Notes under the pieces: model-generated
What the model was told of the DNA's origin: nothing
The model's database searches: none
Seen by the model: only the letters and a program-made list of their open reading frames with translations
Program-made: the position numbers and the translations under genes
Origin: Phoronis ovalis
Taxonomy: Eukaryota > Phoronida > Phoronidae
Reading direction: 5' to 3'
Length of the DNA stretch: 23,401 nt
Assembly: GCA_028565635.1 (NCBI GenBank)
Contig: JAOXYB010077166.1
Span: 1-23,401, forward strand
Part shown: positions 20,001-23,401 of the stretch, one piece after another
Layout of the letters: each line of letters begins with the position of its first letter
Position numbering within the stretch: position 1 is the stretch's first letter

Positions 20001-20871
20001 TCCAAAACAATCAATAATCAGCTCACCATATTATTAGTCCCAGTAAAAATTAACTATTTTTATGCGGTTGTGTCATTTAATAGCAAGATTACTTACCCAG
20101 TAACTACGACTACAAAATCCATTATATTCCAAACATTCCTTAAATAGGAACCTTTGTGCATTACAAAACCTAATGCAACTACTTTTAATAAAGCTTCTAC
20201 GCAAAATATTCCAAGGAAATATTGTTCCGTTGCTTCCTATAAAAAGATAAAATAATATCTTTAAAAATAACATATTTATGCAGAAATAACTGGTGTGATT
20301 TCTCCTCCGCCCTATAGTTCTTTCTCAAAAATTTACAATGAATGACATCCATGGCCTGGGCTACTCCATAATAAAATATAAGATGTTATATATTACGGTT
20401 ATTACTATATAACATTTAAAATGACATTTTGCTTGCTCATGTTACTTCATTTTAAACATAAAATAAGAAAAAATAAAAGTACTTTTTTTTCACACCAGAT
20501 TATTCTCGATTGATCAAGATACATTCGTACGTATTAGACGTTTAAATTTTTTACTCCGAATTATTTTTGCCTTGTTCTGTTTTAATGACCAAATAACAAA
20601 GATGATCATTGACTGATGTGATTGCAATTATCCACATCCTTACCTTACCTCAGGTGCACGGATTTGTGCGAGCGCGTGTACGTGTACTTTGTGGTTAACA
20701 TAAACATAAAGTAGGTATAAAATCTCAATCATGTGACCGTCACACCTCCTGTAATTTATACTTACTAGCTGTACAGCTAACGGTGTCTTGTCTTCGCCTG
20801 GTAAATGCTCTTCTAAGGCTAATACAACACAGTTGGCGATGATAGTAAGCAGCACCATATATTCAAACGGC
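2077..20871 (-). CDS. Cav2: Cav2-type voltage-gated calcium channel alpha-1 subunit, partial (IS1 to IIIS3-S4)
   Basis: This is the pore-forming alpha-1 subunit of a high-voltage-activated, presynaptic-class calcium channel in the plasma membrane. In the Cav2 family it admits calcium that triggers transmitter release and works with beta and alpha2-delta subunits. Visible in order are IS1-S6 with filter TMEGWT, a short I-II linker with a beta-binding AID, IIS1-S6 with filter TGEDWNE, a short II-III linker ending [13 protein letters not shown], and IIIS1-S3. All exon joins keep one reading frame with consensus splice sites; listed exons sum to 2592 nt using one copy of each duplicated exon and no microexon. 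Cav2 is preferred over Cav1 because IS4 reads [12 protein letters not shown] and the AID reads [14 protein letters not shown]; Cav3 is excluded by the presence of the AID. The start codon exon and everything after IIIS3-S4 are outside the window. Three tandem exon pairs and three microexon candidates lie within it. Confidence 0.96.
2095..2765 (-). other. Intron between candidate microexons A and B, 671 nt
   Basis: Contains the UGCAUG at 2741-2746 and a DR1-like AGGTTA-A-AGGTCA at 2730-2742. No other exon seen. Confidence 0.7.
2741..2746 (-). promoter_or_regulatory. UGCAUG (RBFOX-type) motif at +20 after microexon A
   Basis: Exact UGCAUG on the transcript strand 20 nt past the end of the candidate microexon, the classic activating position for RBFOX proteins on neuronal exons. 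It overlaps the end of a DR1-like motif (2730-2742) on the other strand. Confidence 0.5.
2766..2783 (-). CDS. Cav2: Candidate 18-nt microexon A in the IIIS3-S4 linker
   Basis: Transcript strand reads ttacatttctcag, GAGTAATACTGCTGAAGG, gtaagt. Phases are 2 in and 2 out, adding S-SNTAE-G after IIIS3 with no stop. Both splice sites are strong, and a UGCAUG lies at intron position +20. The position matches the SFMG microexon site of vertebrate Cav2.2. It could be a cassette exon or an alternative to microexon B. Confidence 0.6.
2784..3644 (-). other. Intron, 861 nt
   Basis: Between IIIS3 and the first candidate microexon. One UGCAUG on the transcript strand at 3287-3292. Otherwise nothing recognised. 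Confidence 0.75.
3645..3751 (-). CDS. Cav2: Cav2 exon: IIIS2-S3
   Basis: The exon encodes [18 protein letters not shown] then [17 protein letters not shown]: the S2-S3 loop and IIIS3. It is 107 nt, acceptor tgcttacag, donor TC|gtaagt, phase 2 out (serine whatever follows). It ends at the point where vertebrate Cav2.2 inserts the alternative SFMG microexon. Confidence 0.95.
3928..4117 (-). CDS. Cav2: Cav2 exon: IIIS1-IIIS2
   Basis: The exon encodes [38 protein letters not shown] and [22 protein letters not shown]1, the S1-S2 loop (ALAAEDP) and IIIS2. It is 190 nt, acceptor tattttag, donor AAG|gtaccg (weak), phase 0 out. Confidence 0.96.
4118..4540 (-). other. Intron, 423 nt
   Basis: Nothing recognised. 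Confidence 0.85.
4541..4732 (-). CDS. Cav2: Cav2 exon: II-III linker end before IIIS1
   Basis: The exon encodes a Ser/Thr/Gln-rich linker, [16 protein letters not shown] and [26 protein letters not shown] just before domain III is diagnostic of Cav2. It is 192 nt, donor CC|gtaagt. The acceptor is tandem (CAG-CAG): use of the second AG would delete one serine codon without a frameshift. Confidence 0.94.
4733..5063 (-). other. Intron, 331 nt
   Basis: Nothing recognised apart from a tandem CAGCAG acceptor at its end. Confidence 0.85.
5064..5194 (-). CDS. Cav2: Cav2 exon: II-III linker, middle
   Basis: The exon encodes [17 protein letters not shown] then [20 protein letters not shown] and KTGNFN. 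It is 131 nt, acceptor ttaaatag, donor TT|gtaagt. The sequence is poorly conserved linker; the call rests on open frame, matching phases (0 in, 2 out) and good splice sites. It lacks any long synprint-like region. Confidence 0.85.
5195..5502 (-). other. Intron, 308 nt
   Basis: Nothing recognised. Confidence 0.85.
5503..5603 (-). CDS. Cav2: Cav2 exon: IIS6 end and start of II-III linker
   Basis: The exon encodes [20 protein letters not shown] then an acidic helix [31 protein letters not shown] is the hallmark Cav2 IIS6 end. It is 101 nt, donor GAG|gtaaaa, phase 0 out. Confidence 0.95.
5604..6053 (-). other. U12-type GT-AG intron, 450 nt, in IIS6
   Basis: The donor GTATCCTTTT matches the U12 5' splice site, and TCCTTAAC near the 3' end matches the U12 branch site, with its adenosine 10 nt before the final G of the CAG acceptor. 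The split tyrosine codon (T|AC) restores GNYTLLNVF, so the intron boundaries are exact. Confidence 0.93.
6054..6174 (-). CDS. Cav2: Cav2 exon: domain II selectivity filter and IIS6 start
   Basis: The exon encodes [20 protein letters not shown] then [22 protein letters not shown] carries the domain II glutamate of the EEEE ring. It is 121 nt, acceptor atgtgcag, and ends AAT-T|gtatccttt in phase 1, a minor-spliceosome type donor. Confidence 0.96.
6175..7005 (-). other. Intron, 831 nt
   Basis: AT-rich intron before the domain II filter exon. No exon or repeat recognised. Confidence 0.85.
7006..7078 (-). CDS. Cav2: Cav2 exon: domain II pore loop, alternative copy B (canonical)
   Basis: The exon encodes [18 protein letters not shown] then ALLTVFQ, with the NFDSF core common to animal Cav2. 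It is 73 nt, acceptor cttctttag, donor CAG|gtatca, phases 2 and 0, matching copy A. After copy A it would read GTG-GAA-TTT-TCC-TGA, an immediate stop; skipping both copies gives GGA-TCC-TAA. So exactly one copy must be used. Confidence 0.95.
7079..7701 (-). other. Intron between the two domain II pore-loop exons, 623 nt
   Basis: Contains a perfect DR1 motif (7170-7182), an 8-bp perfect hairpin (7181-7200) and one UGCAUG on the transcript strand (7323-7328). No third pore exon seen. Confidence 0.8.
7170..7200. promoter_or_regulatory. DR1 motif abutting a perfect hairpin
   Basis: AGGTCA-A-AGGTCA is a perfect direct repeat of the nuclear-receptor half-site with one-base spacing (7170-7182). It overlaps by two bases CATGTGCC-ATCA-GGCACATG (7181-7200), a perfect 8-bp stem with a 4-nt loop. 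Function unknown. Confidence 0.4.
7702..7774 (-). CDS. Cav2: Cav2 exon: domain II pore loop, alternative copy A (divergent)
   Basis: The exon encodes [18 protein letters not shown] then ALMTVFQ: the descending turret and first pore helix of domain II. It is 73 nt, acceptor cgattag, donor CAG|gtttgt (weak), phase 2 in and 0 out. It is the same length and phase as the second copy at 7006-7078. The usual NFD.F core is HFDKF here, making the segment more basic. The filter itself (TGEDWNE) is in the shared downstream exon. Confidence 0.92.
7775..8256 (-). other. Intron, 482 nt
   Basis: Intron before the domain II pore-loop pair. Nothing recognised. Confidence 0.85.
8257..8388 (-). CDS. Cav2: Cav2 exon: IIS4-S5 linker and IIS5
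   Basis: The exon encodes [37 protein letters not shown] and GMQLFGG: the S4-S5 linker and IIS5. It is 132 nt, acceptor atattttag, donor GG|gtaagt, phase 2 out, and feeds either domain II pore-loop copy (both begin with G). Confidence 0.95.
8389..8888 (-). other. Intron, 500 nt
   Basis: No exon, repeat or RNA gene recognised. Confidence 0.85.
8889..8998 (-). CDS. Cav2: Cav2 exon: IIS3-IIS4
   Basis: The exon encodes [18 protein letters not shown] then [18 protein letters not shown]: the end of IIS3 and the IIS4 voltage sensor with R-R-R-K spaced by three. It is 110 nt, acceptor ttttccag, donor AG|gtcagt, phase 2 out. I found no duplicate of this sensor exon. Confidence 0.95.
8999..9324 (-). 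other. Intron, 326 nt
   Basis: AT-rich GT-AG intron; its open frame (9019-9207) has no channel similarity. Confidence 0.85.
9325..9437 (-). CDS. Cav2: Cav2 exon: IIS2-S3
   Basis: The exon encodes [19 protein letters not shown] and [19 protein letters not shown]: helices IIS2 and the start of IIS3. The core LFISEM-IKMYGLG is diagnostic of Cav2. It is 113 nt and ends in phase 0 at GTA|gtaagt. Confidence 0.95.
9438..9772 (-). other. Intron, 335 nt, GC-AG type
   Basis: Begins GCAAGT and ends tactttcag. Frame across it (L-G-K-A-E-Y) supports the GC donor. I see nothing else in it. Confidence 0.9.
9773..9900 (-). CDS. Cav2: Cav2 exon: IIS1
   Basis: The exon encodes [33 protein letters not shown] and [10 protein letters not shown]: the IIS1 helix and IIS1-S2 loop, closely matching Cav2. 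It is 128 nt, acceptor attttacag. The donor is GC, not GT: TTAG|GCAAGT, a strong match to the GC-AG class. Confidence 0.95.
10856..10861 (-). promoter_or_regulatory. UGCAUG motif 86 nt after candidate I-II microexon
   Basis: Exact UGCAUG on the transcript strand downstream of the candidate donor at 10946, within the range where RBFOX sites promote inclusion of neuronal microexons. Confidence 0.3.
10947..10964 (-). CDS. Cav2: Candidate 18-nt microexon at the I-II linker / IIS1 junction
   Basis: Transcript strand reads ...ctattttccag, GAAGTCTGATGCTCGGAG, gtaatg. The phases (2 in, 2 out) fit the flanking exons at 11673 and 9900, so inclusion would change KRFR-FFVRR to KRF-RKSDARR-FFVRR without a frameshift. 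A UGCAUG lies 86 nt downstream. Short segments between splice-like sites arise by chance in an intron this long, so support is moderate. Confidence 0.4.
10996..11008 (+). promoter_or_regulatory. DR1-like AGGTTA-A-AGGTCA motif
   Basis: A direct repeat of the nuclear-receptor half-site spaced by one base, within a wider cluster of AGGTCA, AGTTCA and AGATCA variants (10978-11040). Similar DR1-like motifs occur at 2730, 7170 and 14330. Binding is not shown. Confidence 0.3.
11673..11853 (-). CDS. Cav2: Cav2 exon: I-II linker, distal half
   Basis: The exon encodes a basic segment ([18 protein letters not shown]), an acidic patch ([15 protein letters not shown]) and [15 protein letters not shown] leading to IIS1. 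It is 181 nt, acceptor tttacag, donor AG|gtaact, phase 2 out. The whole I-II linker is about 120 residues, close to vertebrate and fly Cav2. Confidence 0.9.
11854..12201 (-). other. Intron, 348 nt
   Basis: Short AT-rich intron within the I-II linker. Its open frame (11947-12141) has no channel similarity. Confidence 0.85.
12202..12377 (-). CDS. Cav2: Cav2 exon: I-II linker with AID (beta-subunit site)
   Basis: The exon encodes [19 protein letters not shown], the alpha-interaction domain [20 protein letters not shown], and a charged helix [17 protein letters not shown]. The AID core L-GY-WI matches the beta-subunit binding consensus. The Cav2 QXXER G-protein beta-gamma motif appears as QQIDR, Asp for Glu. 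It is 176 nt, acceptor tataacag, donor G|gtatgt. Only one AID exon was found. Confidence 0.95.
12378..12702 (-). other. Intron, 325 nt
   Basis: GT-AG intron. I looked for a second AID exon, since fly cacophony has alternative I-II exons, and found none. Confidence 0.85.
12703..12806 (-). CDS. Cav2: Cav2 exon: IS6
   Basis: The exon encodes [19 protein letters not shown] then [16 protein letters not shown]: the pore-lining IS6 helix and its conserved cytoplasmic end. It is 104 nt, acceptor atttctag, phase 0 in, GG|gtaagt phase 2 out, and joins either pore-loop copy. Confidence 0.95.
12807..13704 (-). other. Intron, 898 nt
   Basis: Intron between domain I pore exon B and IS6. It has further UGCAUG motifs on the transcript strand (13262-13267, 13150-13155). 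A segment ending at a donor-like site near 13195 begins with an in-frame stop and is 29 nt, so it is not an exon. Nothing else recognised. Confidence 0.8.
13626..13631 (-). promoter_or_regulatory. UGCAUG (RBFOX-type) motif 74 nt into the intron after pore exon B
   Basis: An exact UGCAUG on the transcript strand lies downstream of the donor at 13704. RBFOX proteins binding in this position usually promote inclusion of the upstream exon. A single 6-mer can occur by chance. Confidence 0.35.
13705..13937 (-). CDS. Cav2: Cav2 exon: domain I pore loop, alternative copy B (canonical)
   Basis: The exon encodes the turret ([16 protein letters not shown], then [17 protein letters not shown]), pore helix [17 protein letters not shown] and filter [17 protein letters not shown]. 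It is 233 nt, acceptor gtttccag, donor TGG|gtatgt, phases 1 then 0, interchangeable with copy A. It keeps the filter glutamate and has Asp four residues after it, as vertebrate Cav2 does. The turret has three cysteines and one sequon (NIS). If spliced after copy A it is read GTA-ACA-TGG-ATG-AAA-TAG, a stop at the sixth codon. Confidence 0.95.
13938..14086 (-). other. 149-nt intron between the two domain I pore-loop exons
   Basis: This is the shortest intron in the gene. It is long enough to be spliced, so simple steric exclusion does not explain exon choice. It contains the palindrome CTACCA-CTAGA-TGGTAG in transcript orientation (14053-14069). Confidence 0.85.
14087..14316 (-). CDS. Cav2: Cav2 exon: domain I pore loop, alternative copy A (divergent)
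   Basis: The exon encodes the turret ([16 protein letters not shown], then [18 protein letters not shown]), pore helix [17 protein letters not shown] and filter [17 protein letters not shown]. It is 230 nt, acceptor tttacaag, donor TAT|gtaagt, entering in phase 1 and leaving in phase 0. The selectivity-filter glutamate (TMEGW) is kept. There are three turret cysteines before the pore helix and one N-glycosylation sequon (NTS). Compared with copy B the pore helix is almost identical but the turret is unrelated, and the residue four after the filter Glu is Gln instead of Asp. Confidence 0.94.
14317..15480 (-). other. Intron, 1164 nt
   Basis: Intron before the domain I pore-loop pair. A donor-like site near 15311 follows a short segment with stops in all frames, so I do not call an exon. 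A DR1-like motif at 14330-14342 overlaps the acceptor region. Otherwise nothing recognisable. Confidence 0.8.
15481..15630 (-). CDS. Cav2: Cav2 exon: IS4-S5 linker and IS5
   Basis: The exon encodes [36 protein letters not shown] and [13 protein letters not shown]: the S4-S5 linker, IS5 pore helix and the start of the extracellular turret with its first cysteine. It is 150 nt, starts in phase 1 (GC completing a serine) and ends in phase 1 at G|gtaagt. The next exon can be either domain I pore-loop copy. Confidence 0.96.
15631..16565 (-). other. Intron, 935 nt
   Basis: GT-AG intron after the IS4 pair. AT-rich, with no exon, repeat or RNA gene that I can support. Confidence 0.85.
16566..16669 (-). 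CDS. Cav2: Cav2 exon: IS4, alternative copy B (canonical)
   Basis: The exon encodes [13 protein letters not shown] then [17 protein letters not shown] and VSGIP: the canonical Cav2 IS4 voltage sensor with five basic residues (R-R-R-R-K) spaced by three. It is 104 nt, acceptor ttatcatag, donor A|gtaggt, phases 2 then 1, matching copy A. Inclusion of both copies shifts frame to a TGA inside this exon; skipping both also gives a stop in the IS5 exon, so one copy only must be chosen. Confidence 0.95.
17050..17090. repeat. Short imperfect hairpin beside the foldback element
   Basis: ATGGCGTTGATGCCCG pairs with CGGGTGTTAATGCCAT across a loop of about 9 nt, with a few mismatches or wobble pairs. 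It sits about 45 nt outside the left arm of the long inverted repeat. Confidence 0.7.
17136..17667. repeat. Long inverted repeat (foldback / snap-back element)
   Basis: The left arm (17136-17353) and right arm (17452-17667) are reverse complements over about 217 nt at roughly 90% identity by eye, separated by a 98-nt spacer with a G-rich patch near 17370. Outer ends read TAGTCCTGGTTCATGA and its complement; inner ends read CAACTCCTG and its complement. No coding frame is present. As RNA it would form a long hairpin between the two alternative IS4 exons. Confidence 0.9.
18228..18319 (-). CDS. Cav2: Cav2 exon: IS4, alternative copy A (divergent)
   Basis: The exon encodes [13 protein letters not shown] then [18 protein letters not shown]: the end of IS3-S4 and the IS4 voltage sensor. 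It is 92 nt with acceptor tttacag and donor A|gtaagt, entering in phase 2 and leaving in phase 1 exactly like the second copy at 16566-16669. The basic residues are R-R-R-K at every third position; the outermost arginine of the other copy is replaced by the EQP segment. Drosophila cacophony also has mutually exclusive IS4 exons, so this is a plausible orthologous choice. Confidence 0.9.
18508..19350. mobile_element. Non-autonomous element with terminal inverted repeats (MITE-like)
   Basis: A left end at 18508-18562 and a right end at 19287-19350 are imperfect inverted repeats: GACGTATTG near 18532 and ACTTTCCTATTCAAAAACTA at 18541 recur in reverse complement at 19288-19330. There is no transposase-like open frame between them, so a non-autonomous DNA transposon is the simplest reading. 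The right end has about nine extra bases (TGTTAGGAC) relative to the left. Exact ends and target-site duplications cannot be fixed by eye. Confidence 0.6.
18648..18962. repeat. Degenerate tandem TTTGGATTG repeat
   Basis: About ten copies of a core TTTGGATTG(C), often followed by CTTCC or CTAC, occur at irregular spacing of roughly 25-50 nt (for example near 18656, 18687, 18715, 18852, 18885, 18917 and 18949). The array fills the interior of the inverted-repeat element and ends about 330 nt upstream of the first IS4 exon in transcript direction, where it reads GCAATCCAAA. Confidence 0.8.
20097..20236 (-). CDS. Cav2: Cav2 exon: IS2-IS3
   Basis: The exon encodes [19 protein letters not shown], then [20 protein letters not shown] and FVVVVTG: helices IS2 and IS3 of domain I, with the acidic and aromatic residues typical of the voltage-sensor charge-transfer region. 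It is 140 nt, acceptor tttttatag, donor GG|gtaagt, ending in phase 2. The next exon must start with one base completing a glycine codon; both alternative IS4 exons do. Confidence 0.96.
20237..20765 (-). other. Intron, 529 nt
   Basis: GT-AG intron between the IS1 and IS2-S3 exons. It contains a CpG-containing stretch near 20641-20690 with tandem GTAAGG donor-like sites, but no open acceptor-to-donor segment compatible with phase 0. I see nothing else in it. Confidence 0.85.
20766..20871 (-). CDS. Cav2: Cav2 exon: IS1 helix
   Basis: The exon encodes [17 protein letters not shown] followed by [18 protein letters not shown]: the first transmembrane helix of domain I and the acidic IS1-S2 loop, nearly identical to fly and vertebrate Cav2. 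It is 106 nt, begins with the last base of a split codon after an AC acceptor, and ends in phase 0 at CTA|gtaag. The first exon, presumably carrying the start codon, precedes it outside the window. Confidence 0.95.
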
Positions 20872-20888
20872 GTGGAAAGGGTTAAGGA
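20872..20888 (-). other. U12-type AT-AC intron acceptor and branch site
   Basis: The exon has no AG before it. The transcript strand reads TCCTTAAC, then CCTTTCC, then AC immediately before the exon's first base. TCCTTAAC is the near-invariant U12 branch site and AC is the acceptor of AT-AC introns. The exon frame (xxG-PFEY, probably completing Trp) fixes this join. U12-type introns are known in vertebrate voltage-gated sodium and calcium channel genes. The matching ATATCCTT donor should lie outside the window. Confidence 0.85.
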
Positions 20889-22354
20889 TTACAAATTATG
20901 CAAAAAATGAAATAACAAGCCGTCTTGGTTTATATAATTCTCCTATAAACGTCGTGGGATAAAAGTGTATATAGCAGATATATCTCATTTCTTTTAATTT
21001 AGAACATAACAGCAACCAGTAACGGTCTGCATTGTCAATAAAGGGAAGGATAAGATCCCCAAAACAGGAGAAATTTTAAATTAACTGCAAATAAAATGAA
21101 CATTGGTTTTTCTAGATAAATATAAATGGAAGCAATCGGGCAATATTACTCATCATTTAGTAACACATCTGTACAATCAATATATAGCAATAATTAATGC
21201 GTCAATAAATATTTCCTATAAATATACAATTCTCTTACGTTTAGTACATTCATACAACGCTGACTATACAAGAACATTGTAGTTTTTAATATCTATTATA
21301 TATACACTATTATTGTTATAAGGCATTACGGCCGGTCTATAACGAACAGATAAATGTGTCTGTGGGAGATCTAACTTTTCATATGCACTTAATTTTAATA
21401 TATACAGCGTCCAATGCTCATGTTCCTTAAACAGCATAGTAATAGTAAATGTTTCGTTAACGTATGAAATAAATACTGCTTTAAGTCATTAATGCACTAC
21501 ATAATGAATGATCTTTTTAGTTTATGATATAATTGTAAATAATAATTGAAGCCTGGAAAGTAAATAATGCATGACAAATTATTATTCTTATCTAAATTCC
21601 CGGTGTGAATTTTACCTCGCTAGAACTAGTTAATAATTTCATATATTCGATATAGCTATTTATTTCTAAAACACATGTATTATCATTGTTTTAAAAACAT
21701 TCATTAAGTCCTTTAAATTTCAATATTTGTGCAACAAAAAAACATAGCGTTTTGGGTGCGTAATATATTCCTACTGAATCGATGTTTGATGTTAATCAAA
21801 TAAGCATAATCCGGATATAACAAATAAGAACACCATATTGCACGGAGATAAAGCAAGCGCTCTTAGGCATCGTGCACGAGAAGTGTATTTGGAAGTTAGC
21901 AAAAAAGTACAAACAAACAACACCGACACACGTTTATTAATATATTCAAAATCTGCCTGTGCGAGTGTTTGGGTTTATCTACAATTCCTTGTGCACGATA
22001 CAACAAGCTTCTGATTAACAGCTTTTCAAAATTTAAAAAGAGGTGTTTTGAACAAACTTTACGAGAAATAAAATTTTACGCAATAACCTCAGAATTAAAA
22101 ACGTTTTTAAATATCTAATATATAGTTTCTCGAAAAACAGCTTTTTTAAATGTAGTTATTTGCAAGAAGCAACTGGTGGAAAAAACTACGTTGAAAACAA
22201 ATATTCTTCGACAAAGAACTGTTAGGATATTTAAACGATCCCAATATACATTTTTTTTTTAAAAAAGGTTAAAGCTTTGAATTTAGTTTTGTGAACTAGC
22301 TAGCTACTGATGGTTTTGGTGTATAATTGAAAATAAACTAATTTGCCAATGGAA

Positions 22355-22408
22355 ACTCCGTGGTCCCCGCCCTTCTCTCCCCCTTGCCTTGCTGCTCCCT
22401 CCCCTCAT
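22355..22408. other. G/C-rich island in first intron
   Basis: An isolated C-rich stretch in AT-rich DNA. On the transcript strand it reads as several G runs (GGGG, GGG, GGGGG, GGG, GGGG), including GGGCGGGG, which suits G-quadruplex formation or Sp1/KLF binding. No exon is evident. Confidence 0.5.
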
Positions 22409-22969
22409 TTGGTGTTTCCCTGCGAAAAGTTGCCATCCAACTGTTAGCACTTTTAATTTGTGTTAGCGACTGCATTACATGAAGAAAACAATTCCGCAGT
22501 AACTATTTATTATGGCTTTATCATCTCATATGCGTTGTAATCTTTTTATAGCCACCGTCTGTTATATAAAATACTATCGTTTTACTTGACAGTCATTAGT
22601 TTCAAGTCTATCTAATAATCACTACTAAAACTATAATAATCTGTTATCGATAAAACAGTACTATGTCAGCGTTCAATGGATTAAACCCTGATTAATAAAT
22701 ATATACATTAAATTATAGCACTTTTTTGGAACTGAATATATGCCCAAAATTACATCTTACCCCGCCTTATGAGTATCTGCATAAACAGAATTGCTACAAT
22801 GGAAACAGGTCGGAATACAACCACTATTTTATGTAGCACAATGCTAATTTATATCTCCGGTTATATCCTACTTAGAAAGCCTGAAATCTGTTGATTACTG
22901 AATTTATCATTGGATTGTATCACGGAAGTAGCTATATTTTTTGGCGTTTTATTTTTACAAACTGTATTG

Positions 22970-23002
<33 letters not shown>

Positions 23003-23007
23003 TATAT
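22970..23007 (+). repeat. A run followed by TA dinucleotide repeat
   Basis: Seventeen A residues followed by about ten TA units: a simple-sequence microsatellite, possibly a decayed poly-A tail of a retro-element. Confidence 0.95.
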
Positions 23008-23401
23008 CGATACCATACATTTGCTTTCTAACACCTATTAACACAGCATATTGGTACTTTTAACAGGGGTGACTGGTTAGGTTAAGATCTTAAATCATCA
23101 TGCATGGCTAAACATAAATACTAGAATTAATTTTGTGTCAATTAAAAATTTATAGAAGCGTTAAAAGTAGAATATGCTAATAAAGCATGAATAGGCACAT
23201 GGATGGACGAACTGGTCTTCTGCATGGTCGATCATTTTCCTATAATGAATATATTGAGCGGAGAACTGGATGTCTAGGGATATTGATATTTTAGTGCATA
23301 ACATTTTATTCTAGAATAATTCATGTACTTTGAACAGTTTTTACTAATAGTGATGTGTAATAGTAACCCTAGTAATGGCAATTTATGGTAATTATTTGAC
23401 G

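Larger units (their letters stand above)
18320..20096 (-). other. Intron, 1777 nt, carrying a TIR element
   Basis: Intron between IS2-S3 and the first IS4 exon. It contains the element with terminal inverted repeats at 18508-19350. The remainder (19351-20096 and 18320-18507) shows no exon or RNA gene that I can support. Confidence 0.85.
20872..23401 (-). other. First visible intron (5' part beyond window), U12-type acceptor end
   Basis: I found no exon here; the N-terminal exon expected to end in a sequence like EW before PFEYMVLL is not recognisable, so the intron is at least 2530 nt. It holds an A/TA run (22970-23007), a C-rich island (22355-22408) and otherwise AT-rich sequence. Its 3' end carries a minor-spliceosome branch site and an AC acceptor. 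No alternative promoter can be proven. Confidence 0.6.

Noticed and set aside
20640-20760. Extra exon between IS1 and IS2 with tandem GTAAGG donors
   Set aside because: From the best acceptor (after TTTACAG) the third codon is TGA; other acceptors give lengths not divisible by three.
20872-23401. N-terminal exon with start codon
   Set aside because: No sequence encoding the expected pre-IS1 region with an adjoining ATATCCTT donor was found. An ATATCCTAA near 22213 follows non-matching sequence.

Overview
The window is animal nuclear DNA: AT-rich, intron-dense, with no bacterial-type operons. It holds one recognisable gene, on the minus strand: the middle of a presynaptic-type (Cav2; Drosophila cacophony / vertebrate CACNA1A-B-E class) voltage-gated calcium channel alpha-1 subunit. 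The exons read in one continuous frame from the IS1 helix (20871) to the IIIS3 helix (3645), about 864 codons when one copy of each duplicated exon is counted. The N-terminal exon lies beyond the right edge and the rest of domain III, domain IV and the C-terminus beyond the left edge. The Cav2 call rests on IS4 ([18 protein letters not shown]), the domain I filter (TMEGWT), the domain II filter (TGEDWNE), the beta-subunit site (LNGYLEWI) and the linker end ([13 protein letters not shown]). The many introns, two minor-class (U12) introns and a short II-III linker without a synprint-like region point to an invertebrate that kept ancestral introns. A lophotrochozoan such as a mollusc or annelid is my guess, not shown by the sequence.

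Layout in transcript order (right to left): first intron (23401-20872); IS1 (20871-20766); IS2-S3 (20236-20097); two alternative IS4 exons (18319-18228 and 16669-16566); IS5 (15630-15481); two alternative domain I pore-loop exons (14316-14087 and 13937-13705); IS6 (12806-12703); I-II linker with AID (12377-12202, 11853-11673), then a candidate 18-nt microexon (10964-10947); IIS1 to IIS5 (9900-8257); two alternative domain II pore-loop exons (7774-7702 and 7078-7006); domain II filter and IIS6 (6174-5503); II-III linker (5194-4541); IIIS1-S3 (4117-3645); two candidate 18-nt microexons in the IIIS3-S4 linker (2783-2766 and 2094-2077).

The standout is the splicing architecture. Three tandem exon duplications (IS4 voltage sensor, domain I pore loop, domain II pore loop) are each locked by reading frame. 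Including both copies, or neither, brings an in-frame stop at all three sites, so exactly one copy must be used. In each pair the upstream copy is the divergent one and the downstream copy looks canonical. Symmetric 18-nt microexons add more options, one with a UGCAUG (RBFOX-type) site at intron position +20. Together these could make one gene encode dozens of channels differing in gating charge, extracellular turret and the residue four after the domain I filter glutamate.

Non-coding structure: an inverted-repeat foldback element (17136-17667) between the two IS4 exons; an element with terminal inverted repeats filled with degenerate TTTGGATTG repeats (18508-19350) just upstream of the first IS4 exon; a 24-nt C run at 47-70; an A/TA run at 22970-23007; a G/C-rich island at 22355-22408; and four DR1-like AGGTYA-A-AGGTSA motifs in introns. 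I see no RNA genes, CRISPR arrays or second gene.
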